A stretch of DNA of 64,000 nt from Janthinobacterium agaricidamnosum (GTDB taxonomy: Bacteria > Pseudomonadota > Gammaproteobacteria > Burkholderiales > Burkholderiaceae_D): NCBI RefSeq assembly GCF_003667705.1, contig NZ_CP033019.1:5270001-5334000 (forward strand), read 5' to 3'. Below are positions 56,004 to 64,000 of the stretch, piece after piece (positions within the stretch are counted from its first letter, which is position 1; each line of letters opens with the position of its first letter). The notes beneath the pieces were generated by a model. It was not told where the DNA came from, did not search any database, and saw only the letters and a list, made by a program, of their open reading frames with translations. The position numbers and the translations under genes were made by a program.

Positions 56004-57491
56004 TTATCCCACCTGTATCCACGTCGTCTTCAGCTCCGTGTACTTGTCCAGCGCATGGAGCGACTTGTCGCGCCCGTTGCCCGACTGTTTATAACCGCCG
56101 AACGGCACGGTGATGTCGTCGCCGTCGTACTGGTTGACGTGCACGGTGCCCGCGCGCAGGGCGCGCGACGTCTGGATGGCCTTGCTGATGTCCGAGGTCC
56201 ACACGGCCGCCTGCAAGCCGTAGGGCGTGGCGTTGGCCTGTTGGATGGCTTCGGCGATATCCGTAAAGCCCAACACGGACAGGACGGGCCCGAAGATCTC
56301 TTCGCGCGCGATCGTCATGCCGGCGTCCACGCCGAAGATGGTCGGCTGCACGTAATAGCCGCCCGTATCAAGGCGCACGGCCTCGCCGCCGCCCAGCAAT
56401 TGCGCGCCTTCGTTCTTGCCGGACGCGATATAGCCCATCACTGTTTGCATCTGCGTGGCGTCGACGATGGCGCCCATGACGGTGGCTTCATCGAGCGGAT
56501 CGCCTGGCTGGAAGCGGGGCAGCATGGCCAGCGCCTTGGCGATAAATGCATCCTTGACCGATTCTTCCACGAACAGGCGCGAGGGCGCATTGCAGCTTTC
56601 GCCCTGGTTGAAAAAGATGGAGCCGACGGCGGCCGCCACGGCCTTGTCCAGGTCCGGACAATCGGCGCACACGATGTTGGCGGACTTGCCGCCCAGTTCC
56701 GTCCACGCCCGTTTCAGATTCGACTGGCCCGCCATCTGCACGATCAGTTTCCCCGTGCGCGTGGAACCCGTAAAGCCGATGCAATCGACATCCATGTGCA
56801 GCGCCAGCGCGGCGCCGGCCTCGTTGCCGTAGCCGGGCAGCACGTTGAACACGCCCGCCGGCACGCCCGCTTCCAGCGCGATGTCGGCCAGGCGCAGGGC
56901 CGTCAGCGGCGATTTTTCCGACGGTTTCAATATCACGCTGTTGCCGGCCGCGAGGGCGGGCGCGATCTTCCAGGCGGCCATGATCATCGGGTAATTCCAC
57001 GGCACGATGGCGGCGACGACGCCCACCGGTTCGCGCGTGATCAGGGCCAGGCTGTTGGCGGGCGTCGGGGCGATTTCATCGTAGACCTTGTCGATCGCCT
57101 CGCCATACCAGCGCAGGCAGTTGGCCGTGGCGCCCACGTCCACGCTCTGGCTGTACTTGATCGGTTTACCCATGTCCAGGGTTTCCAGCAGGGCCAGCTC
57201 GGGACCGTATTTCTGTACCAGGTCGGCGAACTTGATCAATATCCGCTTGCGCTGCGCCGGCGACTTGCCGGCCCAGCGGCGGTCGTCAAAGGCGGCGCGC
57301 GCGGCCTGCACGGCCGCCTCCACGTCGGCGCCGTCGCAGCGGGCCACCTGCCCCAGCTGACGCCCGTCGATGGGCGACAGATTGTCGAAGGTCTGGCCGG
57401 ACCTGGCCCAGGCGCGCTCGCCGTTGATGAAGGCGCGCCCATCGATCTTGATCTCTGCGGCCCGTGCATGCCAACTGGTGTTTTCCGTCAT
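56004..57491 (-). CDS. puuC: Aldehyde dehydrogenase, gamma-glutamyl-GABA-aldehyde type
   Basis: This NAD(P)-dependent enzyme of 495 residues has VPWNYPMIMAAWKIAPALAAGN, GFTGSTRTGKLI (cofactor loop), ELGGKSANIV (general base Glu), and the catalytic Cys in FFNQGESCNAPSR. It resembles PuuC. In the gamma-glutamylated putrescine pathway it would oxidise gamma-glutamyl-gamma-aminobutyraldehyde; in a SpuC-type route it would oxidise an aminobutyraldehyde. The locus, with puuA, puuD and an aminotransferase, supports this. The 3' side meets the hip module. Confidence 0.85.
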   Translation of the reverse strand: MTENTSWHARAAEIKIDGRAFINGERAWARSGQTFDNLSPIDGRQLGQVARCDGADVEAAVQAARAAFDDRRWAGKSPAQRKRILIKFADLVQKYGPELALLETLDMGKPIKYSQSVDVGATANCLRWYGEAIDKVYDEIAPTPANSLALITREPVGVVAAIVPWNYPMIMAAWKIAPALAAGNSVILKPSEKSPLTALRLADIALEAGVPAGVFNVLPGYGNEAGAALALHMDVDCIGFTGSTRTGKLIVQMAGQSNLKRAWTELGGKSANIVCADCPDLDKAVAAAVGSIFFNQGESCNAPSRLFVEESVKDAFIAKALAMLPRFQPGDPLDEATVMGAIVDATQMQTVMGYIASGKNEGAQLLGGGEAVRLDTGGYYVQPTIFGVDAGMTIAREEIFGPVLSVLGFTDIAEAIQQANATPYGLQAAVWTSDISKAIQTSRALRAGTVHVNQYDGDDITVPFGGYKQSGNGRDKSLHALDKYTELKTTWIQVG

Positions 57492-57521
57492 GGTCGTCTC
57501 CTGTGTCAGTTTACAAGCAGC

Positions 57522-58373
57522 TTACTCCTGGTCCGCCGAATACGCCGCAGACATCTGCTTGCGGCGTCTGCGGTCGGCGCGCGCCAGCATCACGGCATAC
57601 GCGATCACGGCAATCGTCACGACGAGGATGGTCAGCGCGGCGATGGCATTGACGCGCGGGTCGAGCCCCAGGCGCGCGCGCGAGAAGATCACCAGCGGCA
57701 TCGTCGTCGAACCGGGGCCGGACAGGAAAGCGGAGAGCACCACGTCGTCCAGCGACAAGGTGAACGTCAGCAGCCAGCTTGATGCCAGTGCCTGCGTGAT
57801 GTTCGGCAGGGTCACGAGGAAGAATACCTGGTGCGCGCGGCAGCCGAGGTCCATGGCCGCTTCCGCCAGCGACTTGCTCATTTCCTGCAGGCGCGATTGC
57901 ACCACCACGGCCGCATACGCCATGCCCAGCAGGGTGTGGCCGAGCCAGATGGTCAGCACGCCCCGCTCGGGGAAACCGAAGACCTTTTGCATGGACACCA
58001 GCATCAGCAGCAGGGACAGGCCGATGATCACTTCCGGCATCACCAAGGGCGCGCTGACCATGGCGGAAAACACCGTGCGGCCGCGGAAGCGCTGGTAACT
58101 GCTCAAGGCAAAGGCGGCAAAGGTGCCGAGGATGACGGACGAGGTGGCCGACATGAAGGCGATCTTCAGGGATAAACCGAAGCCCGAGATGATTTCCGCA
58201 TCGCTCATCAACTCGCTGTACCAGCGCAGCGAGAAGCCGCTCCACACCATGTCCTGGCGCGAGCTGTTGAACGAGAAGACGATCAGCACGATGATGGGCA
58301 GGTACAGGAACAAATAGCCCAGCGAGAGCCAGCCGCGTCCGAACCAGCGCTGCAGGAAGGTACGTCCGTTCAT
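57522..58373 (-). CDS. potI: Polyamine ABC transporter permease PotI/SpuH type
   Basis: This 283-residue inner-membrane permease has about six helices and the conserved EAA loop in EAAMDLGCRAHQVFFLVTLPNI. The PotC/PotI-like N-terminus is YLFLYLPIIVLIVFSFNSSR. It would form the translocation pore with PotH and be driven by PotG. Its start overlaps the potH stop as ATGA, showing coupling. It is followed by the aldehyde dehydrogenase gene 30 bp later. Confidence 0.93.
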   Translation of the reverse strand: MNGRTFLQRWFGRGWLSLGYLFLYLPIIVLIVFSFNSSRQDMVWSGFSLRWYSELMSDAEIISGFGLSLKIAFMSATSSVILGTFAAFALSSYQRFRGRTVFSAMVSAPLVMPEVIIGLSLLLMLVSMQKVFGFPERGVLTIWLGHTLLGMAYAAVVVQSRLQEMSKSLAEAAMDLGCRAHQVFFLVTLPNITQALASSWLLTFTLSLDDVVLSAFLSGPGSTTMPLVIFSRARLGLDPRVNAIAALTILVVTIAVIAYAVMLARADRRRRKQMSAAYSADQE

Positions 58374-59299
58374 GTGCGCTCCTCCGCGTCCTGGTCGGTC
58401 TTGTATTTGTTAAAAATGGCCATCGGCACGAGGATCAGCAGGATCACCAGCACCGTCACGGACGAAGCCATGGCCCAGTCGTTATTCGTGAAATACTCAT
58501 CCCACAGCACGCGGCCGATCATCAGGGTTTCCGGGCCGCCCAGCAGCTCGGGAATCACGTATTCGCCCACGGACGGAATGAACACCAGCATGGCGCCGGC
58601 GATGATGCCCGACTTCGACAGGGGCACGGTGATGCGCCAGAACGCCTGCAAAGGCGTGGCGCCCAGGTCGGCCGCCGCTTCCAGATAGCGCACGTCCATT
58701 TTCACCAGGTTCGCGTACAGGGGCAGGATCATGAACGGCAGATAGGCATACACCATGCCGACGACCAGCGAAAACGAGGTGTTCATCATATGCAGCGGTT
58801 CCTGCACCACGCCCAGCGCGATCAAGAGATCGTTGAGCAAGCCGTGGTTGGCCAGGATGCCCTTCCACGCATACACGCGCAGCAGGAACGAAGTCCAGAA
58901 CGGCAGCATCACCAGCATCATCAGCACGGGGCGGATCGATGGCCTGGCGCGCGCCATGAAGTAGGCGAACGGGTAGCCGATGAACAGGCAAATGGCCGTG
59001 GTGATGGCCGCGTACTTGATGGAACTGAGGTAGGTGAGCAGATACAGTTCGTCGGCGGCGATGAACAGATAGTTGGCGATTTTGACCTTCAGCACGACGA
59101 TGCCGTCGACATACGACAGCAGGCCGCCGAACGGGCTGCCGGCCGTGTCCATGTCGGACAGGCTGATACGCAGCACGATCAGGAACGGTACCAAAAAGGC
59201 GGCCGTCAGGAACAGCGCGGGCACGGCGATGACGGCGTTGCGCCCAGTGACCCAACGCAGGGTGACGAGCTTGCGCAGCGATTGCAAAATGGACGTCAT
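58370..59299 (-). CDS. potH: Polyamine ABC transporter permease PotH/SpuG type
   Basis: This 309-residue permease has about six helices. The EAA loop is EAAADLGATPLQAFWRITVPLSKSG, and the C-terminal stretch FIPSVGEYVIPELLGGPETLMIGRVLWDEYF is highly characteristic of PotB/PotH. It lies between potG and potI in the same direction, 7 bp after potG. Confidence 0.94.
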   Translation of the reverse strand: MTSILQSLRKLVTLRWVTGRNAVIAVPALFLTAAFLVPFLIVLRISLSDMDTAGSPFGGLLSYVDGIVVLKVKIANYLFIAADELYLLTYLSSIKYAAITTAICLFIGYPFAYFMARARPSIRPVLMMLVMLPFWTSFLLRVYAWKGILANHGLLNDLLIALGVVQEPLHMMNTSFSLVVGMVYAYLPFMILPLYANLVKMDVRYLEAAADLGATPLQAFWRITVPLSKSGIIAGAMLVFIPSVGEYVIPELLGGPETLMIGRVLWDEYFTNNDWAMASSVTVLVILLILVPMAIFNKYKTDQDAEERT

Positions 59300-59306
59300 G
59301 ATGGCC

Positions 59307-60455
59307 TCAGCTGGTCAGCACGACGATGTCGGCGCCATCCCACCACACCCACACGCGCTGCTCGCGCTCGAGGCGCGCGGCGTCGTGGCGGGCCGCGTTG
59401 GTGCGCGAGACTTTCACCACCGTGCCGCTGTCGAGGCGCACGTGGTAGCTGGTTTCATTGCCAAAATACGCCATGGCGACGATCACGCCCTGGGCGCAGT
59501 TATAGCCGTGTTCCGCTGGCGAAGCCCGTTCTTCCAAGGAGGGTGGTTCGGTCTGGATGCCGATCTTTTCGGGGCGCACGGCCACCGAGACATCCATGCC
59601 CAGGTTGCCCGTGATGCCATGCGCGACATAGTGGCGGCCGTCGGGCGTGTCGATCACCACGTGATCGGGTTCGTCTTCCGTGATGCGGCCGTCGAACAGA
59701 TTGACGCTGCCGATGAAGTCGGCGACGAAGCGGCAATTCGGCGTCTCGTAGATTTCACCGGGCGCGCCCACCTGCAGGATGCGCCCTTCGCTCATGACGG
59801 CGATGCGCGTGGCCATGCTCATGGCTTCATCCTGGTCGTGCGTGACCATCACGCACGTCACGCCCACCTGCTCGATGATGTTGACCAGTTCCATCTGCGT
59901 GCGTTCGCGCAGTTTCTTGTCGAGCGCGCCCAGCGGCTCGTCGAGCAGCAGCAATTGCGGACGCTTGGCCAGGCTGCGCGCCAGCGCCACACGCTGCTGC
60001 TGGCCGCCCGACAGCTGGTGCGGCTTGCGCTTCGCGTATTGGCCCAGCTGCACCAGCGCCAGCATCTGTTCGACCCGCGCCGCCACTTCCGCTTTCGGCA
60101 AGCCGTCGCGGCGCAGGCCGAAAGCGATGTTGTCCCACACGGACAGGTGGGGGAACAGCGCGTACGACTGGAACATCATGTTGATGGGCCGCTGGTGCGG
60201 CGGCACGTCGACGATGCTGTTGCCCGCCAGGGCGATGCGCCCCGAGGTCGGCGTCTCGAAACCGGCCAGCATGCGCAGCAGGGTCGACTTGCCGCAACCT
60301 GAACTGCCCAGCAGGGCAAAGATCTCGCCCTTGTTGATCGTCACGGAAATGCCATCGACGGCGCGCACGCCATCGAATTCCTTGACCAGCTGATCAATCA
60401 GCAAGAAAGGCGCTTGGGCGTCGCTGGCCGACGCGGCAGGTGTTGCTATCGTCAT
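59307..60455 (-). CDS. potG: Polyamine ABC transporter ATP-binding protein PotG/SpuF type
   Basis: This 382-residue ATPase has Walker [17 protein letters not shown], the Q-loop region, the ABC signature [19 protein letters not shown], Walker [13 protein letters not shown], and the switch His in [10 protein letters not shown]. The C-terminal TOBE-like domain is also present (AVRPEKIGI). It powers PotH-PotI. No periplasmic binding-protein gene (potF/spuD/spuE) occurs between it and the aminotransferase gene, where the Pseudomonas order would place one. Confidence 0.95.
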   Translation of the reverse strand: MTIATPAASASDAQAPFLLIDQLVKEFDGVRAVDGISVTINKGEIFALLGSSGCGKSTLLRMLAGFETPTSGRIALAGNSIVDVPPHQRPINMMFQSYALFPHLSVWDNIAFGLRRDGLPKAEVAARVEQMLALVQLGQYAKRKPHQLSGGQQQRVALARSLAKRPQLLLLDEPLGALDKKLRERTQMELVNIIEQVGVTCVMVTHDQDEAMSMATRIAVMSEGRILQVGAPGEIYETPNCRFVADFIGSVNLFDGRITEDEPDHVVIDTPDGRHYVAHGITGNLGMDVSVAVRPEKIGIQTEPPSLEERASPAEHGYNCAQGVIVAMAYFGNETSYHVRLDSGTVVKVSRTNAARHDAARLEREQRVWVWWDGADIVVLTS

Positions 60456-60654
60456 GTGTGGGTAGCTTCTGGGTAAGAGGGTGTCAAAATGAAAAACTGG
60501 CCACTACAGGAGCGGCCAGGATGGAAGTTTAGCGGAACTGCCGCCTTTGCGGTCCAAAAAATGCATAGATGCTGCTTATTTGGGTAAAAACCCAACGGCA
60601 AAGACTGGGGTCAGACCCGGCGGGTCTGACCCCGGTATTTAAGCCAGCTCAGAG
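60456..60654. other. Non-coding gap between the polyamine aminotransferase and potG
   Basis: A 199-bp gap with no ORF, holding the 27-bp palindrome at 60607-60633 and AT-rich sequence near 60540-60600. In Pseudomonas spu loci the binding-protein genes occupy this position. I see no obvious remnant of one. Confidence 0.6.
60607..60633. repeat. GGGGTCAGACCC palindrome (REP-like hairpin)
   Basis: A perfect 12-bp stem GGGGTCAGACCC / GGGTCTGACCCC around GGC. I recall similar GGGTCAGACCC palindromes scattered in Oxalobacteraceae genomes, so it may be a dispersed repeat; it may also act as a terminator after the aminotransferase gene or stabilise the mRNA end. Confidence 0.7.
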
Positions 60655-62115
60655 CTAAACCCAGCCCTTCGCTTTCACGTCCGCATACGTCTTGTCCAGG
60701 CACAGCCGTATCAGCGCCACCATCTCATCGATCTGCGCCCGCGTCATGACCAGGGGCGGGGCGACGATCATGCGCTCGCCCACGGCGCGCATGATGACGC
60801 CGTTGTCGAACATGTGGCCGCGGCAGATCATGCCCACGCCCTGGTCCTCGTCGAACAGCTCGTTGTCGTGCACGGTGGCGCCCTTTTTACGCACCAGGTT
60901 CAGGCCCGCGACAAGGCCGCAGCTGTCAGCATAGCCGACCAGCGGATGCTCGCCCAGGCTGGCGAAGCACTGCTTCAGGTATGGTCCCGTATCATCGGCC
61001 ACCTTGGCCACCAGCTGCTCTTCCTCGATGATGCGGATGTTTTCCAGCGCGGCCGCGCAGGCCACGGGGTGGCCGGAATACGTGAAACCGTGCGTGAATT
61101 CGCCGCCCTGCTCGATCAGCACCTTGGCGACCCTGTCGCCCACCAGCACGCCGCCCAGCGGCACGTAACCCGAGGTGACGCCCTTGGCAAACGTGATCAG
61201 GTCGGGCTTGATGCCGAACAGTTCGGAGCCGAACCAGCGCCCCAGGCGGCCGAAGCCGCAGATGACTTCATCGGCGATCAGCAAAATGCCGTACTTGTCA
61301 CAGATGCGCTGGATCTCGGGCCAGTAGGTCGATGGCGGGATGATGACGCCGCCGGCCCCCTGCACCGGCTCGCCGATGAAGGCGGCCACCTTGTCGGCGC
61401 CGATTTCGAGGATCTTGTCTTCCAGCCAGCCGGCCGCCTTCAAGCCGAAGGCTTCCGGAGACAAGCCATGGCCCGACTCCAGGTAATTGGGCTGGCCGAT
61501 ATGCGCGATGCCCGGTATCGGCAAGCCGCCCTGCGCATGCATGCCGTCCATGCCGCCCAGCGATGCTCCCGCCACCGTGCTGCCGTGATACGCGTTGTGG
61601 CGGCTGATGATGGTGTGGCGCTCCTTGTAGCCGAGGATATCCCAGTAGCGGCGCACCATGCGCAAATTCGTGTCGTTGCCTTCCGAGCCGGAACTGGTGA
61701 AGAACACGTGCTGGAACTGCGGCGGCGATATCTGCGCCAGCTTGGCCGCCAGCTGCGCGGCCGGCACGTTCGTCGTGCCAAAGAAGCTGTTATAGAAGGG
61801 CAGCGTCTCCATCTGTTTGTACACGGCTTGCGAAATCGACGTGCGGCCGTAGCCCACGTTCACGCACCACAGGCCCGACATGCCGTCGACGATCTTCTTG
61901 CCCTGGCTATCCCACAGGTAGACGCCGTCGCCGCGCACCATCACCCTGGCACCCTTGCTTGCCAGGTCCTGGAAGTCGGTGAACGGATGCAGGTAGTGGG
62001 CCGAGTCCATCTGCTGGATGGCGGCCGTGTCGTACACCTGCGGCGCCGCATTCTTTTGCGCCACGGACGATACAAAAGCGGCGCTCGGCGCCAGCGGATT
62101 GTTGGATGTGCTCAT
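60655..62115 (-). CDS. spuC: Class III aminotransferase, putrescine/polyamine type (SpuC-like)
   Basis: This PLP enzyme of 486 residues has HYLHPFTDFQDLASKGARVMVRGDGVYLWDSQGKKIVDGMSGLWCVNVGYG, FTSSGSEGNDTNLRMVRRYW, HNAYHGSTVAGASLGG, AFIGEPVQGAGGVI, ADEVICGFGRLG, and the PLP Lys in LITFAKGVTSGYVPLGG. It closely resembles putrescine:pyruvate aminotransferases. AAAGGAA precedes ATG 62115. It lies 11 bp downstream of puuA in the same direction, giving an operon of polyamine degradation. Confidence 0.92.
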   Translation of the reverse strand: MSTSNNPLAPSAAFVSSVAQKNAAPQVYDTAAIQQMDSAHYLHPFTDFQDLASKGARVMVRGDGVYLWDSQGKKIVDGMSGLWCVNVGYGRTSISQAVYKQMETLPFYNSFFGTTNVPAAQLAAKLAQISPPQFQHVFFTSSGSEGNDTNLRMVRRYWDILGYKERHTIISRHNAYHGSTVAGASLGGMDGMHAQGGLPIPGIAHIGQPNYLESGHGLSPEAFGLKAAGWLEDKILEIGADKVAAFIGEPVQGAGGVIIPPSTYWPEIQRICDKYGILLIADEVICGFGRLGRWFGSELFGIKPDLITFAKGVTSGYVPLGGVLVGDRVAKVLIEQGGEFTHGFTYSGHPVACAAALENIRIIEEEQLVAKVADDTGPYLKQCFASLGEHPLVGYADSCGLVAGLNLVRKKGATVHDNELFDEDQGVGMICRGHMFDNGVIMRAVGERMIVAPPLVMTRAQIDEMVALIRLCLDKTYADVKAKGWV

Positions 62116-62126
62116 GCGTGTTCCTT

Positions 62127-63497
62127 TTAAACGTGTAATAACAGGTGTTCGCGCTCCCACGGACTGATGACGGTCATGAATTCCTGGTGCTCCAGGTCCT
62201 TGATGGCCGCATACACGTCGATGAAGCGCTCGCCCAGCACCGTGCGCAGCTTGTCTTCCGCGCGCAGCAGCTGCAGGGCCTCGGGCAAGCCTTGCGGCAG
62301 CTCGAATTTCATGTCGTAGGCGCTGCCCACCATCATCGGCGTCGCTTCCAGCTGCTCCGTCATGCCCAGGTAGCCGCAGGCCAGGGTGACGGCCAGGGCC
62401 AGGTAGGGATTCGCGTCGGCGCCGATGATGCGGTTTTCCACGCGGCGGTCCTGCACGCCCGACTCGGGCACGCGGAAGCCCACCGTGCGGTTGTCCAGGC
62501 CCCACTGGATGTTGATCGGCGCGGCAGTGTGGCGCACGATGCGGCGGTAGGAATTCACGTAGGGCGCGACGATGGCCATGGCCGACGGCATGTAGCGCTG
62601 CAGGCCCGCGATGTAATGCTTGAAGATGGGCGCGGCCGAACCGTCCTCGTTGCTGAAGATGTTCATGCCCGTCTTCGCATCGACGACGCTCTGGTGCACG
62701 TGCATGGCGGAACCCGGCTCGCCCGCCATGGGCTTGGCCATGAAGGTGGCGTACATATCGTGTTTTAACGCCGCTTCGCGCAAGGTGCGCTTGAAGAAGA
62801 AGACCTTGTCGGCCAGGCCCAGCGGATCGCCGTGCAGGAAGTTGATTTCCATCTGACCCGCGCCGATTTCGTGGATCAGCGTATCGACGTCAAGGTTCAT
62901 CAGTTCGCAATAATCGTAGATATCCTCGAACAGCGGATCGAATTCGTTGACGGCGTCGATGCTGTACACCTGGCGGCTCGTCTCGGCCCGGCCGCTGCGG
63001 CCAATGGGCGGTTTCAATGGCAAATCGGGGTCCGTGTTTTTCGCCGTCAGGTAGAACTCCAGCTCCGGCGCCACCACGGGCTTCCAGCCCTTGTCCGCAT
63101 ACAGTTTCAGCACGCGCCGCAGCACGGAGCGGGGAGCAAAATCGACCAGCGCGCCATCGGCAAAATAGCAGTCGTGGATGACTTGCGCGGTGGGGTCGGT
63201 AGCCCACGGCACCATGGTGATGGTGGTGGGATCGGCCTTTAAAATCATGTCGCGGTCGGTGCTGGAAATGGCGCGGTCGTAGCCGCCATCGTCGACCGGG
63301 TAATTGCCCGTCACCGTCATGCCCAGTACCGCTTCCGGGATGCGCATGCCGCGTTCCTGGGTGAATTTCCCGCGCGGCAGGATCTTCCCCCGCGCCACGC
63401 CCGTCAAGTCGGGTACCAGGCATTCAATTTCCGTGACGCGCTTTTCATTGAGCCACAAATCCATATCCGTATAAGTGAAATTTTCGCGTATTGCCAT
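62127..63497 (-). CDS. puuA: Gamma-glutamylputrescine synthetase (glutamine synthetase family)
   Basis: This 456-residue GS-family enzyme attaches glutamate to putrescine using ATP. It has GS-like catalytic segments APELEFYLT, HEIGAGQMEINF, and the HVHQS nucleotide loop (PGSAMHVHQSV), with NRTVGFRVPESGVQDRRVENRIIGADANPYLALAV. The N-terminus lacks the typical Tyr-adenylylation context of GlnA. ATG 63497 follows GAGAGG. It is 54 bp after puuD and 11 bp before spuC. Confidence 0.9.
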   Translation of the reverse strand: MAIRENFTYTDMDLWLNEKRVTEIECLVPDLTGVARGKILPRGKFTQERGMRIPEAVLGMTVTGNYPVDDGGYDRAISSTDRDMILKADPTTITMVPWATDPTAQVIHDCYFADGALVDFAPRSVLRRVLKLYADKGWKPVVAPELEFYLTAKNTDPDLPLKPPIGRSGRAETSRQVYSIDAVNEFDPLFEDIYDYCELMNLDVDTLIHEIGAGQMEINFLHGDPLGLADKVFFFKRTLREAALKHDMYATFMAKPMAGEPGSAMHVHQSVVDAKTGMNIFSNEDGSAAPIFKHYIAGLQRYMPSAMAIVAPYVNSYRRIVRHTAAPINIQWGLDNRTVGFRVPESGVQDRRVENRIIGADANPYLALAVTLACGYLGMTEQLEATPMMVGSAYDMKFELPQGLPEALQLLRAEDKLRTVLGERFIDVYAAIKDLEHQEFMTVISPWEREHLLLHV

Positions 63498-63551
63498 GTT
63501 TCCCTCTCGCTGGTCTTGATCAAACACCGCGTACTGCGGGCGGTGCGCCTG

Positions 63552-64000
63552 TCATTCTGTCTTTCTGTGCTGCTCCTGGTAGTCGCGGCAAGCCTGGCCG
63601 AAGGCGCCGAACAGCCGCATGGACTGCGGATTGTCCTCGACCTGCCATTCCGGGTGCCATTGCACGGCCAGCGCAAAGCCGGCGGCGCTGGCCACCGTGT
63701 ACGCTTCCACCAGGCCGTCGTCGGCCAGCGCTTCCACCAGCAAGCCATCGGCCAGCCGGGCGATGCCCTGGCCATGCAGGGAATTGACCATCATTTCGCT
63801 CTCGCCGCCCAGCAACCGTGACAGCACGCCGTCGGGCATCAGCTTGATGCGGTGCGCGGGCGCATACTGGCGCGCCAGCGGATCGAGCACGTTCTCGCGG
63901 TGGTCCTGCATGCCCGGCACCGCCTGCACGGCCTGGTGCAGGCTGCCGCCCAGGGCCACGTTGACTTCCTGGAAGCCGCGGCAGATGGCCAGCAGCGGCA
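63552..64000 (-). CDS. puuD: Gamma-glutamyl-GABA hydrolase (PuuD/SpuA), N-terminus outside window
   Basis: This is a partial class I glutamine amidotransferase-like hydrolase that releases GABA from gamma-glutamyl-GABA. The frame is open to the right edge. Visible are the nucleophile Cys in LLAICRGFQEVNVALGGSLHQ and the catalytic His-Glu in VQWHPEWQVEDN. About 150 of the usual ~250 residues are present. It is upstream of puuA in the same direction and is the first visible gene of the polyamine operon. Confidence 0.93.
   Translation of the reverse strand, partial: PLLAICRGFQEVNVALGGSLHQAVQAVPGMQDHRENVLDPLARQYAPAHRIKLMPDGVLSRLLGGESEMMVNSLHGQGIARLADGLLVEALADDGLVEAYTVASAAGFALAVQWHPEWQVEDNPQSMRLFGAFGQACRDYQEQHRKTE

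Overview
This 64 kb window is GC-rich chromosomal DNA that looks like a beta-proteobacterium of the Oxalobacteraceae (Burkholderiales), most likely Janthinobacterium or a close relative. The assignment is an inference from gene content and order: pgk-pyk-fbaA-purC-purE-purK-sua5, purM / AI-2E-type permease / hda / HAD / pcnB / folK / panB, and recX-recA. No database search was run. I see no rRNA, tRNA, CRISPR array, integrase or transposase. Most of the window is ordinary core genome with a few accessory insertions.

Layout. 0-13 kb: the end of an M16 peptidase-like gene, a DUF2809 membrane protein, a LysR regulator divergent from a secreted SGNH esterase, cysK, an FKBP isomerase, thpR, tcdA, a hemerythrin-PdxH fusion, cfa, msrA, a flavin reductase, ompW and a GDSL lipoprotein. 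13-21 kb: a minus-strand block joining lower glycolysis (pgk, pyk, fbaA) to purine synthesis (purC, purE, purK) and the tRNA t6A enzyme Sua5. 21-31 kb: azlCD, a small zinc-finger protein, a plus-strand trio containing a YheT-type hydrolase, a BepA-like M48 protease, moaC, a PilZ protein, a type IV pilin and sucCD. 31-36 kb: a DUF2889 protein, a methyltransferase with a regulatory domain, and recX-recA separated by a REP-like repeat. recA has an E. coli-like promoter whose spacer is filled by a LexA box.

36-46 kb: a two-component system translationally coupled to a two-subunit sodium:solute symporter, a PPi-type phosphofructokinase, a 133-bp inverted-repeat element, and an IclR regulator divergent from a GMC oxidoreductase and an MFS transporter, with a clear palindromic operator between them. 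46-47.5 kb: an AT-rich insertion with two cell-wall hydrolases (PG-binding/GH19 and CHAP-like). 47.6-54.2 kb: purM, a permease, then the coupled run hda-HAD-pcnB-folK, and panB. 54.2-56 kb: a HipA/HipB-like toxin-antitoxin pair in toxin-first order with an AT-rich repeat-bearing promoter. 56-64 kb: a minus-strand polyamine locus (puuD-puuA-spuC-potG-potH-potI-aldehyde dehydrogenase) resembling Pseudomonas spu/puu clusters but without a substrate-binding protein gene in the part visible here.

The observations I would check first are the hemerythrin-PdxH fusion, the reversed hipA-hipB module whose antitoxin reading frame ends inside the panB terminator, the AT-rich wall-hydrolase pair, the repeat elements at 34.2 and 41.6 kb, and the polyamine cluster lacking its binding protein.
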